From NCBI GenBank assembly GCA_023667145.1, contig JAMPAQ010000001.1:75105-132690 (forward strand): a stretch of 57,586 bases of DNA, read 5' to 3'. Source of the stretch: Pseudoflavonifractor sp. (GTDB lineage: Bacteria; Bacteroidota; Bacteroidia; Bacteroidales; Muribaculaceae). Of the stretch, positions 20,954 to 29,439 are shown in pieces (position 1 is the first letter of the stretch; each line of letters begins with the position of its first letter). Below the pieces are notes generated by a model. It was not told the origin of the DNA and made no database searches. It worked only from the letters and a program-made list of their open reading frames with translations. A program made the translations under genes and the position numbers.

Positions 20954-21361
20954 TCAATATGTCATGACTGGCTCAAGGGTAGCAGCCTCGTCAATCATCT
21001 TTTGCAGCTCTGTCGCCGACGGGACACGGCGTGTCAGATGTTTGGCCTCGTTGACCTCCTCCATCTTGGCGGCGAGATTCTCGGCCTTGCGATGGCGCAA
21101 CTCCTTGACAGTATCGACCCCTGCGGCCTCAAGCAATTCGGCAAACTGCGGCCCGACGCCGTTGATGCGGAACAAGTCGGCATGGTTCGTCCATTTAAGA
21201 ATCAGCTTCTCGGAAATCCCGGTCTCCTCGGAAAGCGCCTTTCGTCCTTTTGGGGCGGCACACTTCTCAAGCAGTTGGTCTACGGTGTCAATACCGGCGG
21301 CTTTCAGCTTGACACCCTGTGCCTCACCGATACCCTCGATGTCTATAATGTTATACTTCAT
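20954..21361 (-). CDS. DUF4332 helix-hairpin-helix protein
   Basis: A 135-residue protein built of repeated helix-hairpin-helix-like units: IEGIGEAQGVKLKAAGIDTV near the N-terminus and INGVGPQFAELLEAAGVDTV in the middle, each followed by a short helical segment. This fits DUF4332 and related proteins with a DNA-polymerase-like HhH fold. Nucleic-acid binding is suggested by the fold but not demonstrated. No signal peptide or membrane segment. It is monocistronic. Confidence 0.8.
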   Translation of the reverse strand: MKYNIIDIEGIGEAQGVKLKAAGIDTVDQLLEKCAAPKGRKALSEETGISEKLILKWTNHADLFRINGVGPQFAELLEAAGVDTVKELRHRKAENLAAKMEEVNEAKHLTRRVPSATELQKMIDEAATLEPVMTY

Positions 21362-21510
21362 AACGGTTTATGTTTAGGTTTTATAAAATAAACGCTTGAT
21401 ATCGGCCATTTGCTCACGCCGATTGTTATTTTTTCAGATACTAAGGCGACCGCGCCCTGCCGATGGCGTTATACCACAGAGAGCCGACCGCCCGTCAAAA
21501 CCTCAATATT

Positions 21511-21747
21511 ATGAATGACCGATTGACCTACGAAGAGAAAAAAGAGCTGCCCGACTCAGTGTTCGGACTGCCCGAACGCCGCGAATACCCCATGCCCGAT
21601 GCGGCCCACGTGCGTGCCGCCGAGGCATATTTCCGCTACTGCCCCGAGGAGCTGAAACCCCGCCTCGCCAAGGCCATCCTGCAACGCGCCCGCGAGTACG
21701 GTGTCGATGTCGAAAGCCCCACCGTCCTCTCCTACGCCAAGGAATAA
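21511..21747 (+). CDS. Small conserved protein with LPDSVFGLPERREYPM motif
   Basis: A 78-residue acidic/basic soluble protein. The ATG at 21511 is preferred over one at 21463, because the conserved-looking part begins MNDRLTYEEKKELPDSVFG. The motif LPDSxFGLPExRxYPMPDxxHVRxA resembles small DUF6582-type domains that also occur in phage structural proteins; here it stands alone with no phage genes nearby. Function unknown. The name is from memory and not verified. Confidence 0.65.
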   Translation: MNDRLTYEEKKELPDSVFGLPERREYPMPDAAHVRAAEAYFRYCPEELKPRLAKAILQRAREYGVDVESPTVLSYAKE

Positions 21748-21752
21748 AACAG

Positions 21753-21787
21753 GGACGGGACATGCTTATCAACACGTCCCGTCCTTA
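21753..21787 (+). terminator. Hairpin terminator after the small protein
   Basis: Perfect 9-bp stem GGACGGGAC/GTCCCGTCC (21753-21761 / 21776-21784) then TTAATAT, between convergent genes. Confidence 0.65.
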
Positions 21788-21830
21788 ATATCATTATATC
21801 GGTCGCTATGGCAGCTAACTACGGCAAGAG

Positions 21831-24059
21831 CTAACGCACTACAGTCTTAACAGTCAAGCCATCGCCTACACGGACAATATACACCCCGGCGGCGAGACCG
21901 TGTACATGACCTGACATCCCGCTGTAGACCATCGTTCCTGACGGAGTGTACACCTTGACAGTCTGCCCATCCGGCATACCGTCAACACGAATTCCTCCAT
22001 CAGTCGTTGTCACACATATATCCTTTTGGTCATCAAGCACTTCCGATACCGCAGATTGAGTATTCTCAATGATATTTCCGAATTTCTTCCAGTATCTGTC
22101 ATTCTTATACGCTTCCAAAGAGCCGGAGGGAACATGGAGCGTAGTCTTGGCTGGATTATAGAAAGTGCTGCTACATATCGTTGGCGGCTCAGTAGCATCC
22201 ACCCATACATCTGACAGTTGATTATTAAATTGTGAATAGAAAGCCTTGTTTGCAATAAACCGGACGGAGGAGGGTATCTTAATCTCCTTTACTCCCGACA
22301 TATCCACTATCTCTTCATCAATGCGAACCACTTGGTACACCGCTTGATAGCCCTCGACTGTCTCGGGGATAGAGAGTATATCTCCCTCAATGCGCAGGTT
22401 TTCATCTTGCTTGCACAGTTCAGCCGTCTTATCCTCTATTGACAGGATATTGTAATCAAGAGTCCCGTCGGTTACTGTGCGGACTATGGGGAGACCACCG
22501 TCCCGCTCACCGGGAGTCCAGCGGAAAATATGCTTGAACTGTGACCACTTCTCATCAGCGATACATTCCTCATACAGGCCATCCTCTACAAAGATGCTTA
22601 CGGATGAGCATATATCAGAACTTAAATTCCCGGTAATGACAGGCAACGTTCCGTCAATATATATCTTTTGGCTTCGATATAATTTATTAGAGTCAATTCG
22701 TCCCGACCATTCTGACAAGCTATGCAAATATAAGCTCGATAACCAACCTCCAAAATTCGGTTCTGGGACAAGCTGGCGCCCAAGATATACGGTCTCATAG
22801 GCTGGAGTGAAATTGATACCCGATAACGCGAGGCCGCAATCAAGCGTATTTCCCGGCTCAAATATGACAGTACGGATTGACGAGCCGTAGAACAAATAGT
22901 TGCCTAATACCTCCACCGTTGAAGGAATAGTACAAGAGTTCAAGTCCGAATATGTGAAAGCGTTATCCTCAATAATCTCCACTCCGCCGGGAATCTTCAA
23001 GTCCTTGATACGGCTACCACGAAACGCCTCATATCCAATCATAGTAAATTTTTCTTCAGGGAATTTTATACTCTCCTTACCAGCGGGGACCTCAATGAGG
23101 TAATGCTGCCCATAGAAATACCAGTAAAGACAGCCGTCGTAAGAGCGATAAAACCTGTTACCGTCAGGAACTTCCAGCGACTTCAACGACGTACACCCCG
23201 TAAACATACCCGCAGGATACGTCATCATCTCACGTGGCAATATCACGGATGTTATCTTCGGACAGTCACGGAATGCCTGCGTCGCATCAAATGGCAGACC
23301 GGCATCTGATATGATGACGTTGGTGAGGTCAATCCCGCCCTCTATGCGACTTTCCTCAAACGCCCGGGCACCGATACGACATACAAATGACAAATCAATG
23401 CTTATACCGGGAGAATCCTCATCATAATATGACGATCCACACCCCTTGAATGCCTCCGCTCCTATCGCCGTAATCGTATATGGAATCTCTATCGTCCTGA
23501 AATTAGCGCCATTATAACGAAAACAATAATCTTTGATTTCCTGTATCCAAGGCAAATGAACATCGGTAAGCAATTCACCGTTGAGAACAAGCGCCCCACC
23601 GGGATTGGCGTATTCATTAGCAAAGTTGATATCACACCAACCCTCAAGACTTGTGATATTTATCGTCTGCACACGCGGCAGGTTGCCAGCCTCATAGTTG
23701 ACAGGAAATGCCCAGAACCCAATGTAGGAAACCGTACTGGGAATTGTAACTTCCTTAAGGTTATCACAACTCTGAAACGCACAATCGCCGACATGCACTA
23801 CACCCTCACCGATTACCACATTGGTCAATAATTCACAGGATGAAAACGCATAATCACCAATTATAATCGGCCTGCTGTCGGGTCCGAGTCCCGGTATCGT
23901 CACTGACGTAAGCGATTGATAACTATCGTCCTTGACCACGACATAGCCCAAGTCTGACTCCTCAAGCACCAATCCCTCAAACGCTATACGGTCACCGGAA
24001 GAGGCATTGGCGGCATACCATGACATCGCCAACGCAATAAGCACATAAAATTTTCTCAT
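21831..24059 (-). CDS. Secreted BspA-like leucine-rich repeat protein with type IX-style tail
   Basis: A 742-residue exported protein. The start at 24059 (MRKFYVLIALAMSWYAANAS) gives a clean signal peptide; the frame is open a further 70 codons upstream, but that would bury the signal. Residues about 60-640 contain many BspA/TpLRR repeats of the form IGDYAFSSCELLTNVVIGEG, VGDCAFQSCDNLKEVTIP and IGYEAFRGSRIKDLKIPGG, a fold used for surface adhesion. The last 70 residues look like a type IX secretion sorting domain (VYTPSGTMVYSG, AAGVYIVRV, TVKTVVR). It is monocistronic and preceded by an unusually long structured leader. Ligand unknown. Confidence 0.88.
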   Translation of the reverse strand: MRKFYVLIALAMSWYAANASSGDRIAFEGLVLEESDLGYVVVKDDSYQSLTSVTIPGLGPDSRPIIIGDYAFSSCELLTNVVIGEGVVHVGDCAFQSCDNLKEVTIPSTVSYIGFWAFPVNYEAGNLPRVQTINITSLEGWCDINFANEYANPGGALVLNGELLTDVHLPWIQEIKDYCFRYNGANFRTIEIPYTITAIGAEAFKGCGSSYYDEDSPGISIDLSFVCRIGARAFEESRIEGGIDLTNVIISDAGLPFDATQAFRDCPKITSVILPREMMTYPAGMFTGCTSLKSLEVPDGNRFYRSYDGCLYWYFYGQHYLIEVPAGKESIKFPEEKFTMIGYEAFRGSRIKDLKIPGGVEIIEDNAFTYSDLNSCTIPSTVEVLGNYLFYGSSIRTVIFEPGNTLDCGLALSGINFTPAYETVYLGRQLVPEPNFGGWLSSLYLHSLSEWSGRIDSNKLYRSQKIYIDGTLPVITGNLSSDICSSVSIFVEDGLYEECIADEKWSQFKHIFRWTPGERDGGLPIVRTVTDGTLDYNILSIEDKTAELCKQDENLRIEGDILSIPETVEGYQAVYQVVRIDEEIVDMSGVKEIKIPSSVRFIANKAFYSQFNNQLSDVWVDATEPPTICSSTFYNPAKTTLHVPSGSLEAYKNDRYWKKFGNIIENTQSAVSEVLDDQKDICVTTTDGGIRVDGMPDGQTVKVYTPSGTMVYSGMSGHVHGLAAGVYIVRVGDGLTVKTVVR

Positions 24060-24469
24060 AATGTAATCTGTGCCGGGGACTCCCCACCGCGACATGAGTT
24101 TGGGTATAGAAAAGTAATGGCGTGGGAGCCTGTACCTGTCGCCCGTCCCACGTCCTGAGGCCTTCGCATTGCCCATCGCTGTTGAACGAGCAACGCAGAG
24201 TCCACACGCCTGATATGACAGACATGCGACCATGATGCCCTGCCGGCTACGACATGACATCACAGACACGAGTATTCATATCCATGCGGCATCTACCGTT
24301 GCTTCATTCCTGACAGCGATTAAACTTTGCGAAGGTTTCAGAACGTCAAGAATCAAGCGTCTTGTAAACGCTATTACTATAAAATATGTCTATCGGAAAC
24401 TCGTTTCCGATAATAGCAATTGCCGCCCACCCGCATCGCCACTATTTGTGGACTCCGCACAGCTGACGG
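24060..24469 (-). promoter_or_regulatory. Long structured 5' leader of the BspA-like gene
   Basis: From the predicted start near 24469 to the ATG at 24059 there are about 410 nt without a convincing gene. Visible structure on the minus strand: an almost complete palindrome (24391-24400 / 24403-24412, 10 bp, 2-nt centre), a 7-bp stem GCGTTGC/GCAATGC around 24165-24195, a perfect 7-bp stem CGTGGGA/TCCCACG (24121-24127 / 24146-24152), and a short GGGG/CCCC hairpin close to the start codon. It could be a cis-regulatory RNA; no known riboswitch consensus was recognised. Confidence 0.4.
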
Positions 24470-24475
24470 CAACCG

Positions 24476-24507
24476 CAAAGATAGGTATTCACTCATTAAT
24501 TATCAAA
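24476..24507 (-). promoter_or_regulatory. Promoter for the BspA-like gene
   Basis: Minus strand TTTG (24504-24507), 20 bp, TATCTTTG (24476-24483): exact consensus spacing, but about 415 nt from the start codon. Confidence 0.65.
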
Positions 24508-24544
24508 ATAACCGCGTCACAAAAAAACGCCATTGTTACAGATT

Positions 24545-24590
24545 TAACGAAAAGGCGGGAGATACATCGGTGTGATGCGTTCTCCCGCCT
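24545..24590 (-). terminator. Rho-independent terminator after the M13 peptidase
   Basis: Perfect 10-bp stem AGGCGGGAGA/TCTCCCGCCT (24553-24562 / 24581-24590), followed on the minus strand by TTTTCGTTAA. Confidence 0.8.
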
Positions 24591-24614
24591 GTATGGGGTT
24601 GTCGGAGTGGACGT

Positions 24615-26663
24615 TTACCAGATGACGACGCGGTCTTCCTCGGCGCGGAACATCGGGTCGCCGGCCTTGATGCCAAACGCCTCAAAGAACGGGGCGATGT
24701 TGCGCAGCGTCACGTTGACGCGGTTTTTGCCAAGCGAGTGCACGTCGCCTGTGGTGAGCGAGCGTATCTCCTCGGGGCGGATATTATTGGCCCAGATGTT
24801 GGCATAGTTCATATAGAACACCTGCATCGGGTCAAATCCGTCAATCATGGCCGAGTCGGCAGTTACATCGACACCCTTGCGTTTCTGTGAGTCAAGGAAC
24901 GCGGTACGTGCCACACGGAGGCCACCTTGGTCGGCTATGTTCTCGCCGAGGGTGTACTGACCATTGGCATGAAGTCCGGGGAGCACCTCCACCTCGTCAA
25001 ACTGCTTCACAAGTCCGGCGGTCAGCTTGGCAAACTTCTCGGCATCCTCGGGTGTCCACCAGTTGGTCATATTGCCATCGGCATCAAAGTTGCAGCCCTG
25101 ATCGTCAAAACCGTGGGTCATCTCATGACCGATCACCACACCAATACCGCCATAGTTCTCGGCATCGCTCGACTCGGGGTCAAAGAACGGCGCCTGAAGT
25201 ATGCCGGCGGGGAACACTATCTCGTTGGCCAAGGGGTTGTAGTAGGCGTTAACCGTCTGCGGAGTCATGCCCCACTCGGTGCGGTCGACCGGCTTGCCCC
25301 ACTTTGAGTAGGTATCGGCCTGATGCCACATCGAGACATTGTGCATGTTCTCATAATATGACAGCGCCGGGTCTATCTCAAGTGTGCTGTAGTCCTTCCA
25401 CTTGTCAGGATAACCGATCTTGACAGTAAAAGCGTTGAGCTTCTTGAGAGCATTGAGCTTTGTCTCGTCGCTCATCCACGGGAGGTTGATGATGTGCTTG
25501 CCCAGGGCCGTGCGCAGGTTCTCGACAAGGCCAAGCATGTATTGCTTGGACGACTCGGGGAAATATTTCTCGACATAGAGCTGACCCACGGCCTCGCCCA
25601 TGGCACCCTCGGTAGCTCCGAGCGCACGTTTCCAGCGGGGACGCTGCTGCTCGACACCGCTCATCACCTTGCTGAAGTCAAAGAGAGCGTCGGTGAAGTT
25701 GTCGCTCAGCTTGTTGGCGGCCTGTGAGACATATTTCCACAGATAGTAGTCCTTGATCTCGCGGTCGGTAAGCGACGACATCAGGTTGTCGGCCTGCTTG
25801 ACCGACTTTATCTCGGTCACTATGAGATTCTCGGGGGTGTTGATGCCCATGGTCTCGATGAAGAAGCGGTCCCAGTTGATGTTGGGGTACATCTCCTTGA
25901 CCTGCGCGATCGTGCGGGGATTGTACATAGCCGGGATGTTGCGGCTCTCCTCGCGTGTCCATGCCGAGTCAGCGAGCGCGGTCTCAATCTTCATCACATT
26001 TTTCATGATGCGGTTGGCATCCTTTTTGGAGTATCCTGCATTTTGCATCTGCTTCACGATAAGCGTCTTGTAGGCATCACGTACCTCCTTGTTGCGCTTG
26101 TCGTCGGCAAGGTAGTAGTCGCGGTCGCCGAGACCCATGCCGCCGCCGGAGATGTACATGGCATACTCGGTGCTGTTGGCAAAGTCCTCCATCGGTCCGG
26201 CGCTGAAGAACGGGCTTGCGAAGTTACCGTGCATCCAGAGGAAGAGGTCTTCCATACCCTCGTGGGGAGTGGTCTCTATGCGCTTGAGGTCAGCGAGGAT
26301 GGGCTTGGCTCCATCGGCATTGCGGCGCACGGAGTCCATCGCCTGGTTATAGATGGTTGAGACCTTGAAAGCCACCGTACCGGGAGCCGGATTCTCATTG
26401 GCAAGGTTGAGCACTATTCCCTTAACGCGGTTTTCGCTTGAGTCGCTGAGGATGTTGAACTGCCCATAGCGTGCATGTTCGGGCGTGAGAGGGTTGGCAT
26501 CGATCCACCCCTGGTTGACGTGGGTGTAGAAGTCGGTCGCCGCCGGCACATCCTTGTCGATGTACGCCGGGTTGAGACTCTTTAGATGCTCGCCCCCCGC
26601 CGTGGCCGAGAGCGACATGCCTATAGCCGCACACGCGGCCATGGCGATCTTGGATGTTTCCAT
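24615..26663 (-). CDS. Secreted M13-family zinc metallopeptidase (PepO/neprilysin-like)
   Basis: A 682-residue endopeptidase for small peptides with a signal peptide (METSKIAMAACAAIGMSLSATA). The zinc site is intact: VIGHEMTHGFDDQG gives the HExxH motif, and ENIADQGGLRVA supplies the third ligand Glu and the ExxxD motif. The substrate-binding segment NAYYNPLANEIVFPAGILQ is also present. It is probably periplasmic or surface-exposed. The C-terminus ends RVVIW without the CxxW cysteine of many homologues. Length is normal. It is monocistronic. Confidence 0.95.
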   Translation of the reverse strand: METSKIAMAACAAIGMSLSATAGGEHLKSLNPAYIDKDVPAATDFYTHVNQGWIDANPLTPEHARYGQFNILSDSSENRVKGIVLNLANENPAPGTVAFKVSTIYNQAMDSVRRNADGAKPILADLKRIETTPHEGMEDLFLWMHGNFASPFFSAGPMEDFANSTEYAMYISGGGMGLGDRDYYLADDKRNKEVRDAYKTLIVKQMQNAGYSKKDANRIMKNVMKIETALADSAWTREESRNIPAMYNPRTIAQVKEMYPNINWDRFFIETMGINTPENLIVTEIKSVKQADNLMSSLTDREIKDYYLWKYVSQAANKLSDNFTDALFDFSKVMSGVEQQRPRWKRALGATEGAMGEAVGQLYVEKYFPESSKQYMLGLVENLRTALGKHIINLPWMSDETKLNALKKLNAFTVKIGYPDKWKDYSTLEIDPALSYYENMHNVSMWHQADTYSKWGKPVDRTEWGMTPQTVNAYYNPLANEIVFPAGILQAPFFDPESSDAENYGGIGVVIGHEMTHGFDDQGCNFDADGNMTNWWTPEDAEKFAKLTAGLVKQFDEVEVLPGLHANGQYTLGENIADQGGLRVARTAFLDSQKRKGVDVTADSAMIDGFDPMQVFYMNYANIWANNIRPEEIRSLTTGDVHSLGKNRVNVTLRNIAPFFEAFGIKAGDPMFRAEEDRVVIW

Positions 26664-26695
26664 ATCGTTGATAGTGTAATGATATTTATTGATAG

Positions 26696-26703
26696 CAAAA
26701 TTA
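26696..26703 (-). promoter_or_regulatory. Promoter -7 box (TAATTTTG) for the M13 peptidase
   Basis: Exact TAnnTTTG match on the minus strand, 33 nt before the start codon. No clear -33 element. Confidence 0.45.
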
Positions 26704-26819
26704 GTAAAATTTTAGCATGGCGTTTCGTAAAAGTTGTTAACATCACCATTTTCACACCAAAATTGGTCATATCCTGTAATTATGCGTCATAGGGGGCTAA
26801 TGCAACGGCGTAAATACGC

Positions 26820-26854
26820 GCAAGGCCGCTCCCGGTAAAGGGGCACGGCCTTGC
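26820..26854 (-). terminator. Hairpin terminator after the DUF4595-like lipoprotein
   Basis: Perfect 9-bp stem GCAAGGCCG/CGGCCTTGC (26820-26828 / 26846-26854), 34 nt past the stop. Weak U-tract. Confidence 0.6.
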
Positions 26855-26887
26855 TTACTTGGTAGAGTATCTATGACTTGCCAGCGA

Positions 26888-27733
26888 TTACCAGGCAAAA
26901 GTTATCGTCTCGTCGGTATAGCTTGCCATTCCATTGTGCCACGTCGAGACCATCTTGACGGGAAGTCCATTGCCGTTGAGTGTCCAGTCAAAGGTATATG
27001 AGTCTGACTCTCCGGCATAGGTGCGTCCGACAGGCAGATATTTGGTCGATTTGCCGAGGAGACCGGCAAAGTAGGCTACGCCCATTTCGTCCATGTCGAT
27101 GTCAAACATCGTGTCAAACAACATGATGTTGCCCTTGTTGGCGAGACGTGGGGAGCTGCTGCCTGACTGATAGTTGATATTGGAGACTGATGGCTGATTG
27201 CCGGGAGAGGTCATTGTAACCTTTGTGATTGACCCATCGGCATACTCAACGTTGGTAGTCTCATTACTCTCAGAGCGCTTCATGTAGTTGAGCTGACCCT
27301 CATCGTTATAGCCAAATTCCCAAGACTCATCGTCATCGTCGGGATCATCAAACACCTCAAGGGCATACTTGATGAATCCCTGACTGTTGAGCTGGATGTA
27401 GAACACGACTTTATCGCCATCAGGGTCATTTTCGGTTATGGTCATAGTCATGTCATAGTTGGTAGCACGAGATACCGCAATGTAATCAAATGTGACAGTC
27501 TCATCGCGATCGGTGATGGATGTCACAAGACCCTCGGCGTTGCGGGTAATAGTCTTGCCGTCCCACTGCGTAGGTTCGCCTTGGGTGAAGACTTGCGTGG
27601 GATTAGGTTTTACTGATTCCGTGCCATTGCCGCCATCAGGTTCATTTTTGTCGTCGTCATCGCCGCAAGAAGCAAGAGACACACTCGACAGAGTGGCAAG
27701 CGCCACTACTGCCGTCTTGAAAAACTTTTTCAT
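26888..27733 (-). CDS. Surface lipoprotein, DUF4595-like
   Basis: A 281-residue lipoprotein: signal peptide with lipobox SLASC (Cys23) followed by GDDDDKNE, the acidic stretch that in Bacteroidetes fits surface-exposed lipoproteins. The body is beta-rich with short repeats of the type WDGKTITRNAEGLVTSITD, FIKYALEVFDD and WEFGYNDEGQLNYMKR, resembling DUF4595/RHS-like beta-strand modules. No catalytic motif is visible. It is monocistronic, with a G8 tract about 140 nt upstream of the start. Confidence 0.7.
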   Translation of the reverse strand: MKKFFKTAVVALATLSSVSLASCGDDDDKNEPDGGNGTESVKPNPTQVFTQGEPTQWDGKTITRNAEGLVTSITDRDETVTFDYIAVSRATNYDMTMTITENDPDGDKVVFYIQLNSQGFIKYALEVFDDPDDDDESWEFGYNDEGQLNYMKRSESNETTNVEYADGSITKVTMTSPGNQPSVSNINYQSGSSSPRLANKGNIMLFDTMFDIDMDEMGVAYFAGLLGKSTKYLPVGRTYAGESDSYTFDWTLNGNGLPVKMVSTWHNGMASYTDETITFAW

Positions 27734-27817
27734 CTGTAATTAGTGTTATTTGAATTAAAAACAAGGTGATAAACGGATTGATTGCATTGTCAACGTCAAT
27801 CCATCACTTTACAGATG

Positions 27818-27825
27818 CAAAGATA
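27818..27825 (-). promoter_or_regulatory. Promoter -7 box (TATCTTTG) for the lipoprotein gene
   Basis: Exact TAnnTTTG match on the minus strand, 84 nt before the start codon. The -33 element is unclear. Confidence 0.5.
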
Positions 27826-27871
27826 GCGCAAATTTTAGCAATAAGAGTGCATTAGTGTATCATAATAGTGA

Positions 27872-27879
27872 GGGGGGGG
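27872..27879 (+). repeat. Homopolymeric G8 tract with TAAATTTTG flank
   Basis: Eight G residues followed by TAAATTTTG, in the spacer between two minus-strand genes. The same G-tract plus TAAAT signature recurs at 43330 and 57171 (on the minus strand there). Confidence 0.8.
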
Positions 27880-27932
27880 TAAATTTTGTTAAAACATATG
27901 GATCACAGGTAGAATGGCTTGTCATTCATGCG

Positions 27933-27965
27933 AAAAAAAGCCTGTCCCGGAGGGGAAACAGGCTT
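27933..27965 (-). terminator. Rho-independent terminator after the M23/LysM gene
   Basis: Perfect 8-bp stem (27938-27945 / 27958-27965) followed on the minus strand by TTTTTTT. Confidence 0.9.
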
Positions 27966-27994
27966 ATGCGGAGGGATTGTATGAAGCTATTGTT

Positions 27995-28990
27995 TTATTT
28001 CAGCTTGAGGGTCTTGCCGGGCTGGAGCTTTGACGAAGCCTTGAGACCGTTGACGCGACACAGCTCCTTGACCGACATGCCGTTGCGCGCGGCTATCTTG
28101 CTGAGGGTGTCACCTTTCTTTACCTTGTAAGACTTTGACGCCTTCAGGCTACCTTTGGTCTTGGACTGGGTCGATTTGGCATTGACAGCCTTGGCGGGCT
28201 GCTCAGCCGAGGCAAGCTGACGGCGACCGGCAGGAGAGTAGTCGCGGGCGTTCTGATAGGTGCGCTTGTCAAAGACGTATGTATCAGTATGTGTGGTCTG
28301 ATTCTCAAAGTCAAATATAGCCATCGGGTTGATGGGGTAACCCATGTAACGGGTCTCAAAGTGGAGGTGAGGGCCGGTGCTGCGCCCTGTATTTCCACCA
28401 AGGGCGATAGGGTCACCAGCCTTTACATACTGGTCAGGCTTTACAAGGAACTTTGAGAGGTGACCATAGACGGTCTCAAGCTCATTGCCGTGACGGAGTA
28501 TCACGTAGTAACCGTAACCGCGACGCTCAAACTTAGTGAGTCGCACCTTGCCGTCAAACGCGGCGCGTATGGTGTCGCCTATCTGCACCTTCAGGTCAAC
28601 GCCCTTGTGCATACGCTTGAACCGCTTGCGGTAGCCATAGGGCGAGGTGACATATCCGGGGGTCGGCATGGCGAAGTTGGCGACATTGATTTCCTTGCGG
28701 TCAGGCACGACCGAATTCTTGTAAGGGTTGACGAGACCGCTTTCCCAACCCTCGGTATAGATGTCCATCTCGGGCTCTTCCTCCTCACGGAACAGTACGT
28801 CGAGATAGTCCTGAGTCTCTTTTACTTTTATCTGGTCCTTGATATTCTGTTGGTCGGCGATAAGGCCCTGATGCCGGTTGTTGTGGAGAGCGGGGAGTTT
28901 ATAGTCGGGACCCTCGGCATGGAGGGAGGTCAGTGCGGTCAGTGCCAATATTGCCGAGGCGGCTATTCTCGATATTTTTTTAAGTTGCAT
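27995..28990 (-). CDS. Exported M23 peptidase with LysM domain
   Basis: A 331-residue envelope protein: signal peptide ending near HAEG, a spacer with predicted helices, an M23 lysostaphin-type domain (about 110-225) with zinc motifs HKGVDL and HLHFE, a low-complexity linker, and a C-terminal LysM domain (YKVKKGDTLSKIAARNG, VNGLKASSKLQPG) binding peptidoglycan. It likely cleaves stem-peptide cross-links during growth or division. HxxxD and HxH are both intact, so it is predicted to be catalytically active. It is monocistronic. Confidence 0.93.
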   Translation of the reverse strand: MQLKKISRIAASAILALTALTSLHAEGPDYKLPALHNNRHQGLIADQQNIKDQIKVKETQDYLDVLFREEEEPEMDIYTEGWESGLVNPYKNSVVPDRKEINVANFAMPTPGYVTSPYGYRKRFKRMHKGVDLKVQIGDTIRAAFDGKVRLTKFERRGYGYYVILRHGNELETVYGHLSKFLVKPDQYVKAGDPIALGGNTGRSTGPHLHFETRYMGYPINPMAIFDFENQTTHTDTYVFDKRTYQNARDYSPAGRRQLASAEQPAKAVNAKSTQSKTKGSLKASKSYKVKKGDTLSKIAARNGMSVKELCRVNGLKASSKLQPGKTLKLK

Positions 28991-29385
28991 CAGTATGTAT
29001 ATGTTTTAGTTTTTAGGTTTCAGTTAAGTCCATCGGGAGAATAAGTAAAACGTAGGATGCTGGTACGATTGAAATATGACCGGTATTTGCTCCATTGCGA
29101 TTTCACGTTTTTTTACTTTTTCTTTCGCTGTAGTCCAAATATACAAATTTGTGGGAGGGGATGGAAATTTTTTGCATATAAAATTTGTAAAGTCGTTGCT
29201 AAACTATGTGAAATTACAGAATAATATACTGATTGACTGATGTTTACATCTAATATGTTTTACAACATATTTCTAAACAATCGCGATTTTTCGATTTTCT
29301 CAATCGTTAATCGGTCTTAATTTTTGTATTTTAATGAATATCGTTTTTAACCAAATCCACTGCTAAAATCGCCATGTAATGAGCA
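28991..29385. other. AT-rich spacer without a gene
   Basis: About 395 bp between the M23/LysM gene and the OmpA terminator. It holds a possible minus-strand -7 box (TATATTTG, 29136-29143) for the M23 gene and a perfect 8-bp inverted repeat AATATGTT/AACATATT with a 4-nt loop (29252-29271), which could be an operator. I see no ORF with coding character. Confidence 0.5.
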
Positions 29386-29418
29386 TAAAAAAGCCGCAGA
29401 CGGCAACCGTCTGCGGCT
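29386..29418 (-). terminator. Rho-independent terminator after the OmpA lipoprotein
   Basis: Perfect 12-bp stem with CAA loop (29392-29403 / 29407-29418), followed on the minus strand by TTTTTTATG. Confidence 0.92.
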
Positions 29419-29439
29419 CGTATTCATTCATTATACAGA

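Noticed and set aside
24060-24269. 70-codon N-terminal extension of the BspA-like protein
   Set aside because: It would bury a perfect signal peptide and overlaps structured leader sequence.
24615-26663. Inactive M13 peptidase because the C-terminal CxxW cysteine is missing
   Set aside because: HExxH and the third zinc ligand are intact; the terminal motif varies among bacterial members.
26664-26887. Small gene between the M13 peptidase and the lipoprotein
   Set aside because: Only a promoter box, AT-rich DNA and the terminator at 26820 are visible.
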